Assembly (NCBI GenBank): GCA_902773165.1
Contig: CACYDO010000354.1
Span: 1 to 13,632 of the forward strand
Source: an uncultured Ruminococcus sp.
GTDB lineage: Bacteria > Bacillota > Clostridia > Oscillospirales > Acutalibacteraceae
DNA length: 13,632 nt
Reading direction: 5' to 3'
Part shown: one piece after another, positions 1-6,052 of the stretch
Layout of the letters: every line of letters starts with the position of its first letter
Numbering within the stretch: the stretch's first letter is position 1
Translations under genes and position numbers: made by a program
The notes under the pieces: model-generated
The model's database searches: none
The model's input: the letters and a program-made list of their open reading frames with translations, nothing else
Told to the model about the DNA's origin: nothing

Positions 1-97
1 CCGGGGCGGCGTGTCGCCGCTGACAGTTCCGATTTCACTTTCCATAACGGTCAGTTGGTCTCCGCGTTTTGGGTTGCACACTAGTATTTTACACTAA
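1..97 (-). repeat. Left copy of a ~95-bp inverted noncoding repeat
   Basis: Read on the minus strand, this stretch matches 2571-2666 of the plus strand. About 70 of 76 positions agree across the core, with one or two small indels, and the match weakens toward position 97. The copy starts at the window edge and may continue to the left. It holds a perfect 6-bp stem with a 3-nt loop at 6-20 (GCGGCG TGT CGCCGC). It begins just after the stop codon of the DUF3021-type gene, so it lies in that operon's 3' region. There is no T-run after the hairpin, so it is not a standard intrinsic terminator. It is probably one member of a dispersed repeat family, but only two copies are visible here. Confidence 0.85.
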
Positions 98-101
98 CCT
101 T

Positions 102-542
102 TTACTGCCAAGCTGCGGATTGAAATTTTTTTAATTCGCTTGTGAGCGCCTTCGACTGCCGGTAATTGCGGCAGTACATTATCAGTACGGCTAAAACATA
201 AATAATAAATGTCGCTGCACCGATCATTATGCGTACCTGTGCTTTGCTCATACCGTTACCCATGTCGGGGTTAGCGGCAATAAACATAACAGTCTCAATC
301 AATACAAGCTGTATTATAAGTCTTACAAAGTACTGCTTCAGTGTAGGCTCTTTTTTGTAGTACGTCACGCAGGTCGGGATTATACACAGCCCTGCCGCTG
401 CAACCGGACCAAGCAGGTCTTTGTTATGAAGGACCTGATCGGGAGCGGCAAAAACTCCGATAACATATTCGGCGATGAGAATCAGTGTTACAAGAAAGAA
501 AAACAGCTGAAACCGCGAAATAATAAACTCTTTTATCGTCAT
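102..542 (-). CDS. Four-helix membrane protein, DUF3021-like partner of a LytTR regulator
   Basis: This is a 146-aa integral membrane protein. Four hydrophobic segments are visible at about residues 10-31, 44-62, 73-90 and 104-123, followed by a short basic cytoplasmic tail. Size, topology and position directly downstream of a LytTR gene fit the DUF3021 family. In streptococcal LytTR regulatory systems (HdrRM, BrsRM), a small membrane protein encoded beside the LytTR regulator acts as its antagonist, so a regulatory partner role is inferred here. The start ATG overlaps the upstream stop as ATGA (539-542), which implies translational coupling. An AAAGGGGG ribosome-binding site lies about 10 nt upstream. 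The gene is last in the operon. Its function is assigned by context and topology, not by a catalytic motif. Confidence 0.8.
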   Translation of the reverse strand: MTIKEFIISRFQLFFFLVTLILIAEYVIGVFAAPDQVLHNKDLLGPVAAAGLCIIPTCVTYYKKEPTLKQYFVRLIIQLVLIETVMFIAANPDMGNGMSKAQVRIMIGAATFIIYVLAVLIMYCRNYRQSKALTSELKKFQSAAWQ

Positions 543-988
543 GCAGGTTTTCCCCCTTTTAAAGCCTTCTTCAGCTCCGGAACATACTTTCTTGAAATAA
601 TGATCTGTTCGTCCGAGCTAAGAACAGCGGTAAATCTGCCGTTGAGAGCAGGCTTAATGGAGCTTACCTTCATCAGATTCAGTATCATTGATTTCGAGAT
701 ACGCAGGAAATGCTTTTCTTTAAGTATTTCTTCAAGCTCATAAAGCTTTTGCTTAGACTCGTACACCTTCCCCTGTGTGTAGAAGAAGGTGTGGCTGTCT
801 ACGGATTCAATGTAATAAATATCTGTTACGGATATTTCGTACTGCCTTTCGTCTAACGTTCCGCTGAGCTGCCCTTGTCTTGATTTAACAAAGGCTATTA
901 TCTCGCGCACCTCGTCGCTGACGCTGTGACAGTGTATTTCGAGAAGTTCGGGTTTTTCGCGTTCAATTTTTGTGATTTTAGTCAGCAT
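539..988 (-). CDS. LytTR-domain DNA-binding transcriptional regulator
   Basis: This is a 149-aa protein with a short N-terminal region (about 1-44) and a C-terminal LytTR domain (about 45-146). Typical LytTR signatures are present: DIYYIESVDSHTFFYT near 56-71, FLRISKSMILNL near 94-105, and a closing region with ISRKYVPELKKAL near 131-143. No response-regulator receiver domain is present, so this is not a classical two-component regulator. It matches the stand-alone LytTR type, whose activity is usually set by a neighbouring membrane protein. The gene starts 5 nt after the hydrolase stop and overlaps the DUF3021-type gene by four bases, so the three genes form one operon. An AGGAG lies upstream within the hydrolase 3' end at a longer than usual distance. 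It may regulate its own operon, but I could not find a clear direct-repeat binding site. Confidence 0.92.
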   Translation of the reverse strand: MLTKITKIEREKPELLEIHCHSVSDEVREIIAFVKSRQGQLSGTLDERQYEISVTDIYYIESVDSHTFFYTQGKVYESKQKLYELEEILKEKHFLRISKSMILNLMKVSSIKPALNGRFTAVLSSDEQIIISRKYVPELKKALKGGKPA

Positions 989-993
989 TATTA

Positions 994-2355
994 TTAGTAG
1001 TGCTCCTGAATATTCAGCGCACCTTCGCCTTTCAGATAATGATCGAACCAGTTGAGAACGATACCGTTTACCATAGGCATGAATTCCTCGCTGTTGACCT
1101 CGCTTGTGCCGCCGTCAAGCATGGAAGCTAAGGTAGGCGAAATAAGCGGAAGGTCTGTGAAATCCATATGTGACGCGCCGCTGAATACAACGGTTTTGCC
1201 GTCCGTGGCGTTATCAATGACATACTTGTTTACGTACATGTATCCGTTCTCGTTCTCATACTTTTCTCTTTCATTATAATCCACTTCCTTCGTAAAATCA
1301 AGAACAGGAATGGGATAAGGCTCGTCAATATAACCGTATTTTCCGTTTTCTACAGAAATTCTCTCTGTAAGCATAGTGCCGTCAATGTCGATAACTGCGT
1401 CGATATCATCGCGCTCTCTGCCGAGTGCAACGCTCGTTGCGCCGCCCATGGAATGACCCATAAGTCCGATCTTATCTGTATCGGTTTTTGAAAGAACTGA
1501 CAGTATCTCGTCCTTCTCCTCTGTAAACCACTCGTCGCCGAGAGCAGCTTTTGTTTTTGCTTTCTCGATCGTATCAAGAACAAAATTCTCGTCATCTGTT
1601 CGCAGCTGCATCCATTCCTGCGTGATGTTGAATACTTCCTCTTCGGAAACATCAGCGTCGTTGCTTATAGTCATAGCGTCATTCAGGAATTTATTGTCAA
1701 CGATGATAGTCTGACCGTTTGTATCTGTTGTAAAAAATGCGTGGTGGGGGTGATCGAGAGCCGCAACGACGTAGCCGTGGCTTGCAAGCTCGGTATATGT
1801 GGAGAAATTACTCTGATAATATCCAAATGCACCGTGGGAGAAAACAACAAGAGGATATTCGCCGTCTTCCTCTGGGTAGTAGAAATGTACGGGTACTTCT
1901 CTGTCAGAGCCATCGTTTTCAAATGTATCAGATCTGTTTTTGTCAACGAGAATAGCGCTTGCGGTAACTACTCTGAGGTCGCCCGTGTTTTCAAGCCCGT
2001 TGTAATTCGTGAAAATAAACGAAGGAATAAGAGCGATCGCGGCGAATATTACGGCGAAAATACCGCTTACAATGGCGGCAGCCTTATTTTTCGCGCCGGA
2101 AACCTTTTTGTGCCTTACAGCAAAACGGATAAGTTCAAACAAAAGGCGAACTGCAAGAATTATCAATGCAAAAGTGAAACGCCATTTCATGTGAGTTATC
2201 GGAAGCAAGATGATTGCAAGCAGGATAACGGCCTCTATTGCTGTAACGAGAGTTCTGTTTTTCAGCCATGCCGCTTTCTCTGTAAACTTGGTAAATGTCA
2301 GCGTAATAAGAACGATTTCTGCAACTGTAAGAATAATTAAAAATGAAAGACTCAT
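994..2355 (-). CDS. Membrane-anchored alpha/beta hydrolase (PAF-acetylhydrolase/dienelactone hydrolase-like)
   Basis: The start at 2353-2355 is preferred over an in-frame ATG at 2406, because an AAAGG ribosome-binding site sits about 9 nt upstream and the 2389-2417 promoter overlaps the longer form. The product is 453 aa. The first ~115 residues hold about four hydrophobic helices (roughly 2-20, 36-54, 57-76 and 93-115). The hydrolase domain follows, with an oxyanion-type SHGAFG at about 173-178, the nucleophile elbow GHSMGG with Ser302, a DIDG acidic site at about 323-326, and a C-terminal GASHMDF with His396 as probable catalytic base. This layout resembles PAF-acetylhydrolase or dienelactone-hydrolase relatives acting on esters or lipids. 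The substrate is unknown. With an even number of helices the catalytic domain could lie on the cytoplasmic side, but topology is not certain. It leads the operon with the LytTR and DUF3021-type genes. Confidence 0.87.
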   Translation of the reverse strand: MSLSFLIILTVAEIVLITLTFTKFTEKAAWLKNRTLVTAIEAVILLAIILLPITHMKWRFTFALIILAVRLLFELIRFAVRHKKVSGAKNKAAAIVSGIFAVIFAAIALIPSFIFTNYNGLENTGDLRVVTASAILVDKNRSDTFENDGSDREVPVHFYYPEEDGEYPLVVFSHGAFGYYQSNFSTYTELASHGYVVAALDHPHHAFFTTDTNGQTIIVDNKFLNDAMTISNDADVSEEEVFNITQEWMQLRTDDENFVLDTIEKAKTKAALGDEWFTEEKDEILSVLSKTDTDKIGLMGHSMGGATSVALGRERDDIDAVIDIDGTMLTERISVENGKYGYIDEPYPIPVLDFTKEVDYNEREKYENENGYMYVNKYVIDNATDGKTVVFSGASHMDFTDLPLISPTLASMLDGGTSEVNSEEFMPMVNGIVLNWFDHYLKGEGALNIQEHY

Positions 2356-2388
2356 AAACAACAACCTTTCTGTTTTTGTGATGTATAA

Positions 2389-2417
2389 ATTATATCCCAC
2401 CCACAAGCAATATTCAA
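2389..2417 (-). promoter_or_regulatory. Sigma-A promoter of the hydrolase-LytTR-DUF3021 operon
   Basis: On the minus strand, a -35 TTGAAT (2412-2417) and a perfect -10 TATAAT (2389-2394) are separated by exactly 17 bp. The predicted transcript begins near 2382, leaving a short leader before the ATG at 2355. The position supports choosing that start over the longer open frame. Confidence 0.8.
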
Positions 2418-2456
2418 TATCTCACACGGTAAGATGCATAAAATCCCCCTAAGATA

Positions 2457-2478
2457 CCTGTGGCCAAGCGGCCACGGG
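2457..2478. other. GC-rich hairpin between divergent operons
   Basis: A 9-bp stem (2457-2465 pairing with 2470-2478, one G-T wobble) closes an AAGC tetraloop. Neither side carries a T-run, so it is not a standard terminator. It overlaps the left end of the ~225-bp element described at 2462-2687 and may be part of that element's end structure. Confidence 0.6.
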
Positions 2479-2687
2479 CAGTTCCGATACAGATTATGAT
2501 TAACCATAGCTTATGCCGCGCATGACATTTATTGTAATACAAACGGTCTCCGTAAAGAGGCCAAGCGCTCTAAGTGTATAAATTTAGTGGGCAGCCCAAA
2601 ACGCGGAGACCAACTGACCGTTACGGTAAAGTAAAATCGGCACTGTCAGCGGCGACACGCCGCCGGAACTGCCTGTCGGCGCTTGCC
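2462..2687. repeat. MITE-like or structured noncoding element with terminal inverted repeats
   Basis: The left end (2462-2486) and the reverse complement of the right end (2664-2687) align over about 24-25 bases with roughly 4 differences; both end in a shared GCAGTTCCG. No coding frame of note lies inside. Internally, GGTCTCCG at 2545-2552 is complementary to CGGAGACC at 2604-2611, with smaller possible stems between them (for example GGG-CAG-CCC at 2589-2597). This suggests either a nonautonomous mobile element or a structured RNA. The right half (from about 2571) is the part repeated in inverted orientation at 1-97. I see no transposase in the window. Confidence 0.5.
2571..2666 (+). repeat. 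Right copy of the ~95-bp inverted repeat
   Basis: This is the partner of 1-97 in opposite orientation. The best-conserved part, 2591-2666, is about 92% identical to the other copy, including the whole GCGGAGACCAACTGACCGTT block and the 6-bp stem at 2649-2663. The upstream flank (2571-2590) matches more loosely. The two copies bracket the minus-strand operon almost exactly, with this one between the two divergent promoters. The sigma-operon -35 box begins about 39 bp past its end. Confidence 0.85.
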
Positions 2688-2704
2688 AACCCCGGTGTAA
2701 GTGT

Positions 2705-2733
2705 TTGACAAAAATGTCGATAGATGATACACT
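2705..2733 (+). promoter_or_regulatory. Sigma-A promoter of the sigma-serpin-radical SAM operon
   Basis: A perfect -35 TTGACA (2705-2710) is followed by a 17-bp spacer and a -10 TACACT (2728-2733). Transcription would start near 2740, giving a ~100-nt leader before the sigma factor ATG at 2844. I see no convincing ECF-type promoter in the leader, so autoregulation by the encoded sigma factor is not shown by the sequence. Confidence 0.75.
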
Positions 2734-2843
2734 AAATATATATTTTTAGAATGAGGGCTGATAAATTTCTTCGGCATTTTTTGGAAATTGCGGTGAGGAG
2801 ATTTGAAAGTACACGCGACTAATTTATGAAGGGGGTATCTTTG

Positions 2844-3398
2844 ATGATCCCTGCGGAAGAAGCTTTTAAAAATTTTCTGGACGGCGACAGAGAAGCGTTT
2901 TCTGTCATTATCGAGGAATTTCATGATCCACTGATATTTTTTATTTATGGCTTTGTAAAAAACAGCGACACTGCCGAGGATATAGCCGCAGACTGCTTCG
3001 CCGAGCTCGTTGCGCGCCCGAAAAGATTTTCTTTTCGTTCTTCGCTGAAATCGTACCTTTTTTCAATGGCGCATAATAAAGCGGTTTCCCATATCCGAAA
3101 GCATTCACGGCTTACGCTGCTTGACGAAAAAACACAGCTTGCCGCCGATGACGATTACGATAAAATAGAATCTCGTATTATCGCCGACGAACGCGCAAGA
3201 CAGCTGCATGAAGCTCTGCCTAAGCTTAACGATAATTACCGCACTGCGCTGCACCTCGTTTATTTTGAGAAAATGTCGTACAGCGAGGCTGCCGCCGCTA
3301 TGCACAGATCTGTAAAGCAGATCGACAACTACGTTTCTCGCGGTAAGGCTCAGCTTAAAAAAATATTAACGGAGGAGGGATTTGCGTATGAGGAATAA
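2844..3398 (+). CDS. ECF-type RNA polymerase sigma factor (sigma-70 family)
   Basis: I chose the ATG at 2844 because a GAAGGGGG ribosome-binding site lies 8-9 nt upstream; an in-frame ATG at 2826 has no such site. The 184-aa product has sigma region 2 at about residues 15-90, with the conserved-type stretches TAEDIAADCFAELV and SLKSYLFSMAHNKAVSHIRKH. Region 4 lies at about 123-175, with LPKLNDNYRTALHLVYFEKMS and a helix-turn-helix ending in SVKQIDNYVSRGKAQLKK. Regions 1 and 3 are absent, as in ECF factors. It overlaps the next gene by 11 bp. That gene encodes a single-pass membrane protein, the usual place for an anti-sigma factor. It probably directs expression of envelope genes, perhaps including its own operon. 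Its target promoters cannot be read from this window. Confidence 0.93.
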   Translation: MIPAEEAFKNFLDGDREAFSVIIEEFHDPLIFFIYGFVKNSDTAEDIAADCFAELVARPKRFSFRSSLKSYLFSMAHNKAVSHIRKHSRLTLLDEKTQLAADDDYDKIESRIIADERARQLHEALPKLNDNYRTALHLVYFEKMSYSEAAAAMHRSVKQIDNYVSRGKAQLKKILTEEGFAYEE

Positions 3399-4098
3399 TT
3401 ACGATTTTGAGCAGCTAGTTTTTGAAAAAGCTGGCAATATCAAGGCTCACGACCGCCGCCGCAAAATTGTTATTTCAACAGTAACGCCCCTTGCCGCTGC
3501 TCTGGTTATCCTTACAACCGTCGGACTGCGCACACTTTCATTTTCTTCTGACAGCTTTGCAGATCGTCAGGACGCTGCCGGCGCTGCAATAGGCGGTCTC
3601 TATTCCGAAAATGCCACTAAGCCTTCCGAAAATTATGCTCCAAAAAGCATGGAGGAAGATAACGCGGACTATGATCTCTACGACAATATAGCTCAGGAAG
3701 ACGGCGATTATCTTGACGAATATGCTGAGCAATATTCCGAAGAAGTACAAAACGACAACGCCGGCGCTGCGGATTCACTAAGCATAAATGCAGCTGCTCC
3801 GCAAGCAGCCGCTGATTCATACAATACCGTCATTTTCACTGCAAACGAAACTATCGTATTAAACGGTGAGGCTGCCGATGAGATTGGAAAAGCTCTTTCA
3901 GAAGCTTCTCTTGATGATTATAAAAACGAAAGCGAAAACGGAAGCTACCTCGGAACGATTACTGTCGATGACGATGAATACAAGATATTTTACGATCATG
4001 CAGAGGTGCAAAATCAGAGCGGAACTACAGCGGCGTTTGCGCTTGACGACGAAGCTAAGAAAACACTTGAAAAATATTTGCCCATCGACTTCGGCTAG
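3388..4098 (+). CDS. Single-pass membrane protein, probable anti-sigma factor
   Basis: The ATG at 3388 is preferred, with GGAGGAGGG 8 nt upstream; a TTG at 3382 is too close to that site. The product is 236 aa. A short basic cytoplasmic part (about 1-24, with DRRRK before the membrane) is followed by one membrane helix (about 25-46). Next comes a long, very acidic, Ala/Asn/Tyr-rich extracellular linker (about 50-145), then a compact C-terminal domain of about 85 residues with alternating strands. I do not recognise a zinc-binding anti-sigma motif, and the cytoplasmic part is very short for sigma binding. The anti-sigma role therefore rests mainly on position, the 11-bp overlap with the sigma gene and topology. 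The exposed linker could serve as a sensor or cleavage site. A simple membrane-anchored accessory protein is the alternative. Confidence 0.7.
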   Translation: MRNNYDFEQLVFEKAGNIKAHDRRRKIVISTVTPLAAALVILTTVGLRTLSFSSDSFADRQDAAGAAIGGLYSENATKPSENYAPKSMEEDNADYDLYDNIAQEDGDYLDEYAEQYSEEVQNDNAGAADSLSINAAAPQAAADSYNTVIFTANETIVLNGEAADEIGKALSEASLDDYKNESENGSYLGTITVDDDEYKIFYDHAEVQNQSGTTAAFALDDEAKKTLEKYLPIDFG

Positions 4099-4112
4099 GA
4101 GGTTTATATATA

Positions 4113-5522
4113 ATGAAAAAAGAAATTTCCGCCTTTATCTGCGCATTGACAGCCGCGTTACTGTGCGCTTACTGTACTGCCTGCGGCACTGCCGCCAATA
4201 ATGAAAGCTCGCAGAATGCAGCGGCATCTTCGGAAGCTTCCGGAAAATCGCATAATCTGACCGATACCGCAGAACAGCCCGAACAAATTTCTTATGAATC
4301 CGGCAGCAATAATTCCGGAGAAAAGATCACCGCTGTGCCGCTGTCGGAAAATGAAAAAGCACAGAAAAGTATTTCAGCTTTTACAAACGAGATGTTTAAA
4401 CGCTGCCGTGAAAACGACAAGGAAAAAAACACGCTTGTGTCCCCTTTATCCGTTTATATGGCGCTCGGAATGCTTAACAACGGCGCAAAAAACACAACGC
4501 AGACCGAGATTACCAACGTTCTCAGCGGAAATTTTGAGGGTGAAGCCGATACAAACCGATCTGAGTTATCATCAGAGGAAATAAACGCCGCTATGAAGGA
4601 TTGCATGGTAAAATCAAACGACAGCGGTATCCTTAATATCGCGAACGCTTTCTACGTTATTGAGAAGGACTACATCACGATAAACGACGAGTTCAAAAAG
4701 ACTGTAAGCGACGACTATTTCGCCGAAATATTTTACGAAAAATACAGCAATCAAACTGTAGATAAGATAAACAGCTGGGTCAATGACAAGACCCATAAGA
4801 TGATCCCATCTATTTTGCCACCCGACGCTGTAAATCAAGAAACGGTTTCAGTTCTTGTAAACGCTGCGGCGTTTGAGGGCAAATGGCTCTCTCCTTACGA
4901 CCCGGAGTACGACGTTACCGAACGCGAATTCACTAATTACAGCGGCAGTATCATAAAAACAGATTTTATGAACAGCGAGGAGAATATGTATCTCTCCGAC
5001 GAAAACGCTGTCGGCTTTATGAAGTATTACGAGCCCGGCGAAAATGGACTCACCTACTGCTTTGTCGGTATTTTACCGGATAAAGGCGTAAGCATTGACG
5101 ATTACGTTGCTTCCCTGACGGGATCCACGATCAGCGATATGGTCGCAAACAAAAGCTCCGAAGACGTTATTGTTGATCTTCCGAAATTCACTTTCTCAAA
5201 CAAGTACTCTCTCCCCAATGTGCTCGATTCTATGGGCATACACGCGGCATTCGAGACGGGTAAAGCTGATTTCACCGGACTTTGCAGCTCGAACAGCGTT
5301 ACTGTCGGCGATGTTATTCACAAAACCTTTATTGACGTTGACGAATCGGGAACAAGGGCTGCCGCAGCAACGGCGATTATAATGGAAGATAATATGATGG
5401 AAGAAGCGCCGCCGGAACCCAAACGTATTACTCTTGACAGACCGTTCGTTTTCGCTATATATGATATGAATAATAATATTCCTGTGTTTATCGGAACGGT
5501 TACCGATCTTACAGATGTATAA
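4113..5522 (+). CDS. Surface-anchored serpin (serine protease inhibitor), putative lipoprotein
   Basis: This is a 469-aa serpin. Residues 1-24 form a signal peptide ending in a probable lipobox with Cys24 (CTAC-G; the -3 residue is unusual). A low-complexity linker runs to about 75, and the serpin fold runs from about 82 to 466. Recognisable blocks are NTLVSPLSVYMALGMLNNGA (106-125), ANAFYV (177-182), VNAAAFEGKW (249-258) and the closing PFVFAIYD (444-451). The hinge is inhibitory in type: E411-S-G-T-R-A-A-A-A-T420. Counting from the hinge puts P1 near Asn427, inside an acidic, Met-rich loop (424-431) about six residues longer than in antitrypsin. Serpins of gut Firmicutes, such as the siropins of [Eubacterium] siraeum, inhibit host elastase-like proteases. 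The AGGAGG ribosome-binding site overlaps the upstream stop. It lies between the sigma/anti-sigma pair and the VYGPP/radical SAM pair. Confidence 0.96.
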   Translation: MKKEISAFICALTAALLCAYCTACGTAANNESSQNAAASSEASGKSHNLTDTAEQPEQISYESGSNNSGEKITAVPLSENEKAQKSISAFTNEMFKRCRENDKEKNTLVSPLSVYMALGMLNNGAKNTTQTEITNVLSGNFEGEADTNRSELSSEEINAAMKDCMVKSNDSGILNIANAFYVIEKDYITINDEFKKTVSDDYFAEIFYEKYSNQTVDKINSWVNDKTHKMIPSILPPDAVNQETVSVLVNAAAFEGKWLSPYDPEYDVTEREFTNYSGSIIKTDFMNSEENMYLSDENAVGFMKYYEPGENGLTYCFVGILPDKGVSIDDYVASLTGSTISDMVANKSSEDVIVDLPKFTFSNKYSLPNVLDSMGIHAAFETGKADFTGLCSSNSVTVGDVIHKTFIDVDESGTRAAAATAIIMEDNMMEEAPPEPKRITLDRPFVFAIYDMNNNIPVFIGTVTDLTDV

Positions 5523-5563
5523 ATACTTTTTTAACTGCAATTTATAATGAAAGGAATGATAAT

Positions 5564-6037
5564 ATGAGCCGATTTCAAAAAGCGATCATTGCGGCAGCGG
5601 CTTTTTCAACAGCTATGAATTTCCACGCATGTGTTTACGGTCCTCCCGAGAAATTCGAACCGGAAGAGAATATTCAGGAGGCAGTTTACGGACCACCGCC
5701 GATATCGGAGCCTGCGCCTGTTGAAGAGAAGACCTCCTTGCCGGAAATTTCCGATACCGATGTAAGCGCAGAAAGCTCCGTAACAAGCGACAGCAACAAT
5801 AGTACAGTTAATGAAAATAACGGAAATTCCGAAGCAAGCCCCGGAGATGAAAACGAAACTCCGTTTGATATCCCTGATGGGGTTACGGTAAGCACAGACA
5901 GCGTTACCGTAACAATTCCCGATGACAGCGCGCAGACAGACACCGACATCACAGTATATGTTCCTGAAAACAACGTAAATCAGCTTGTTTACGGACCGCC
6001 GTCTTACTTTGAAGAAACTCCTTACGAGGGCGAATAA
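5564..6037 (+). CDS. Exported acidic protein with three VYGPP motifs, likely radical SAM substrate
   Basis: This is a 157-aa protein preceded by an AAGGAA ribosome-binding site. Residues 1-22 look like a signal peptide ending FHA-Cys23. Phe at -3 and His at -2 make this a poor classical lipobox, so lipidation is likely but not certain. Immediately after the Cys comes VYGPP (24-28), then VYGPP at 41-45 and again at 142-146 near the C-terminus. The middle (about 50-135) is disordered, rich in Glu, Asp, Ser, Thr and Asn, with a short TVTIPDD stretch. The next gene, 15 bp downstream, is a radical SAM/SPASM enzyme. This resembles the rSAM/lipoprotein pairing (NCBIfam TIGR04133/TIGR04134 as I recall), in which the putative lipoprotein has a Tyr-Gly motif next to the lipid Cys. 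Modification of the motif tyrosines is an inference. Confidence 0.82.
   Translation: MSRFQKAIIAAAAFSTAMNFHACVYGPPEKFEPEENIQEAVYGPPPISEPAPVEEKTSLPEISDTDVSAESSVTSDSNNSTVNENNGNSEASPGDENETPFDIPDGVTVSTDSVTVTIPDDSAQTDTDITVYVPENNVNQLVYGPPSYFEETPYEGE
5633..6001 (+). repeat. Three VYGPP motif units within the exported protein gene
   Basis: VYGPP is encoded at 5633-5647, 5684-5698 and 5987-6001. The first two units are 17 codons apart and share a following acidic/aromatic context; the third sits 12 codons from the stop, after a ~95-residue acidic spacer. The codons differ at third positions, so the amino-acid sequence, not the DNA, seems to be conserved. Confidence 0.85.
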
Positions 6038-6052
6038 ACCGGAGGAAAAGCG

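Noticed and set aside
1741..2340. 199-codon plus-strand frame antisense to the hydrolase
   Set aside because: Cys/Asn/Arg-rich translation without any domain; the other strand carries the catalytic motifs and membrane helices.
2382..2470. LytTR direct-repeat operator upstream of the hydrolase promoter
   Set aside because: One weak half-site-like TACCGTGTG is present, but no second copy lies at the expected spacing.
1..2666. Promoter-inverting phase switch driven by the inverted repeats
   Set aside because: The operon promoter lies inside the repeats, so inversion would not turn the operon off, and no invertase gene is nearby. Homologous inversion stays possible but is not supported as a switch.
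2740..2843. ECF-type autoregulatory promoter in the sigma-gene leader
   Set aside because: A GGAAATT resembles an ECF -35, but no matching -10 lies at a suitable distance, while a good sigma-A promoter explains expression.
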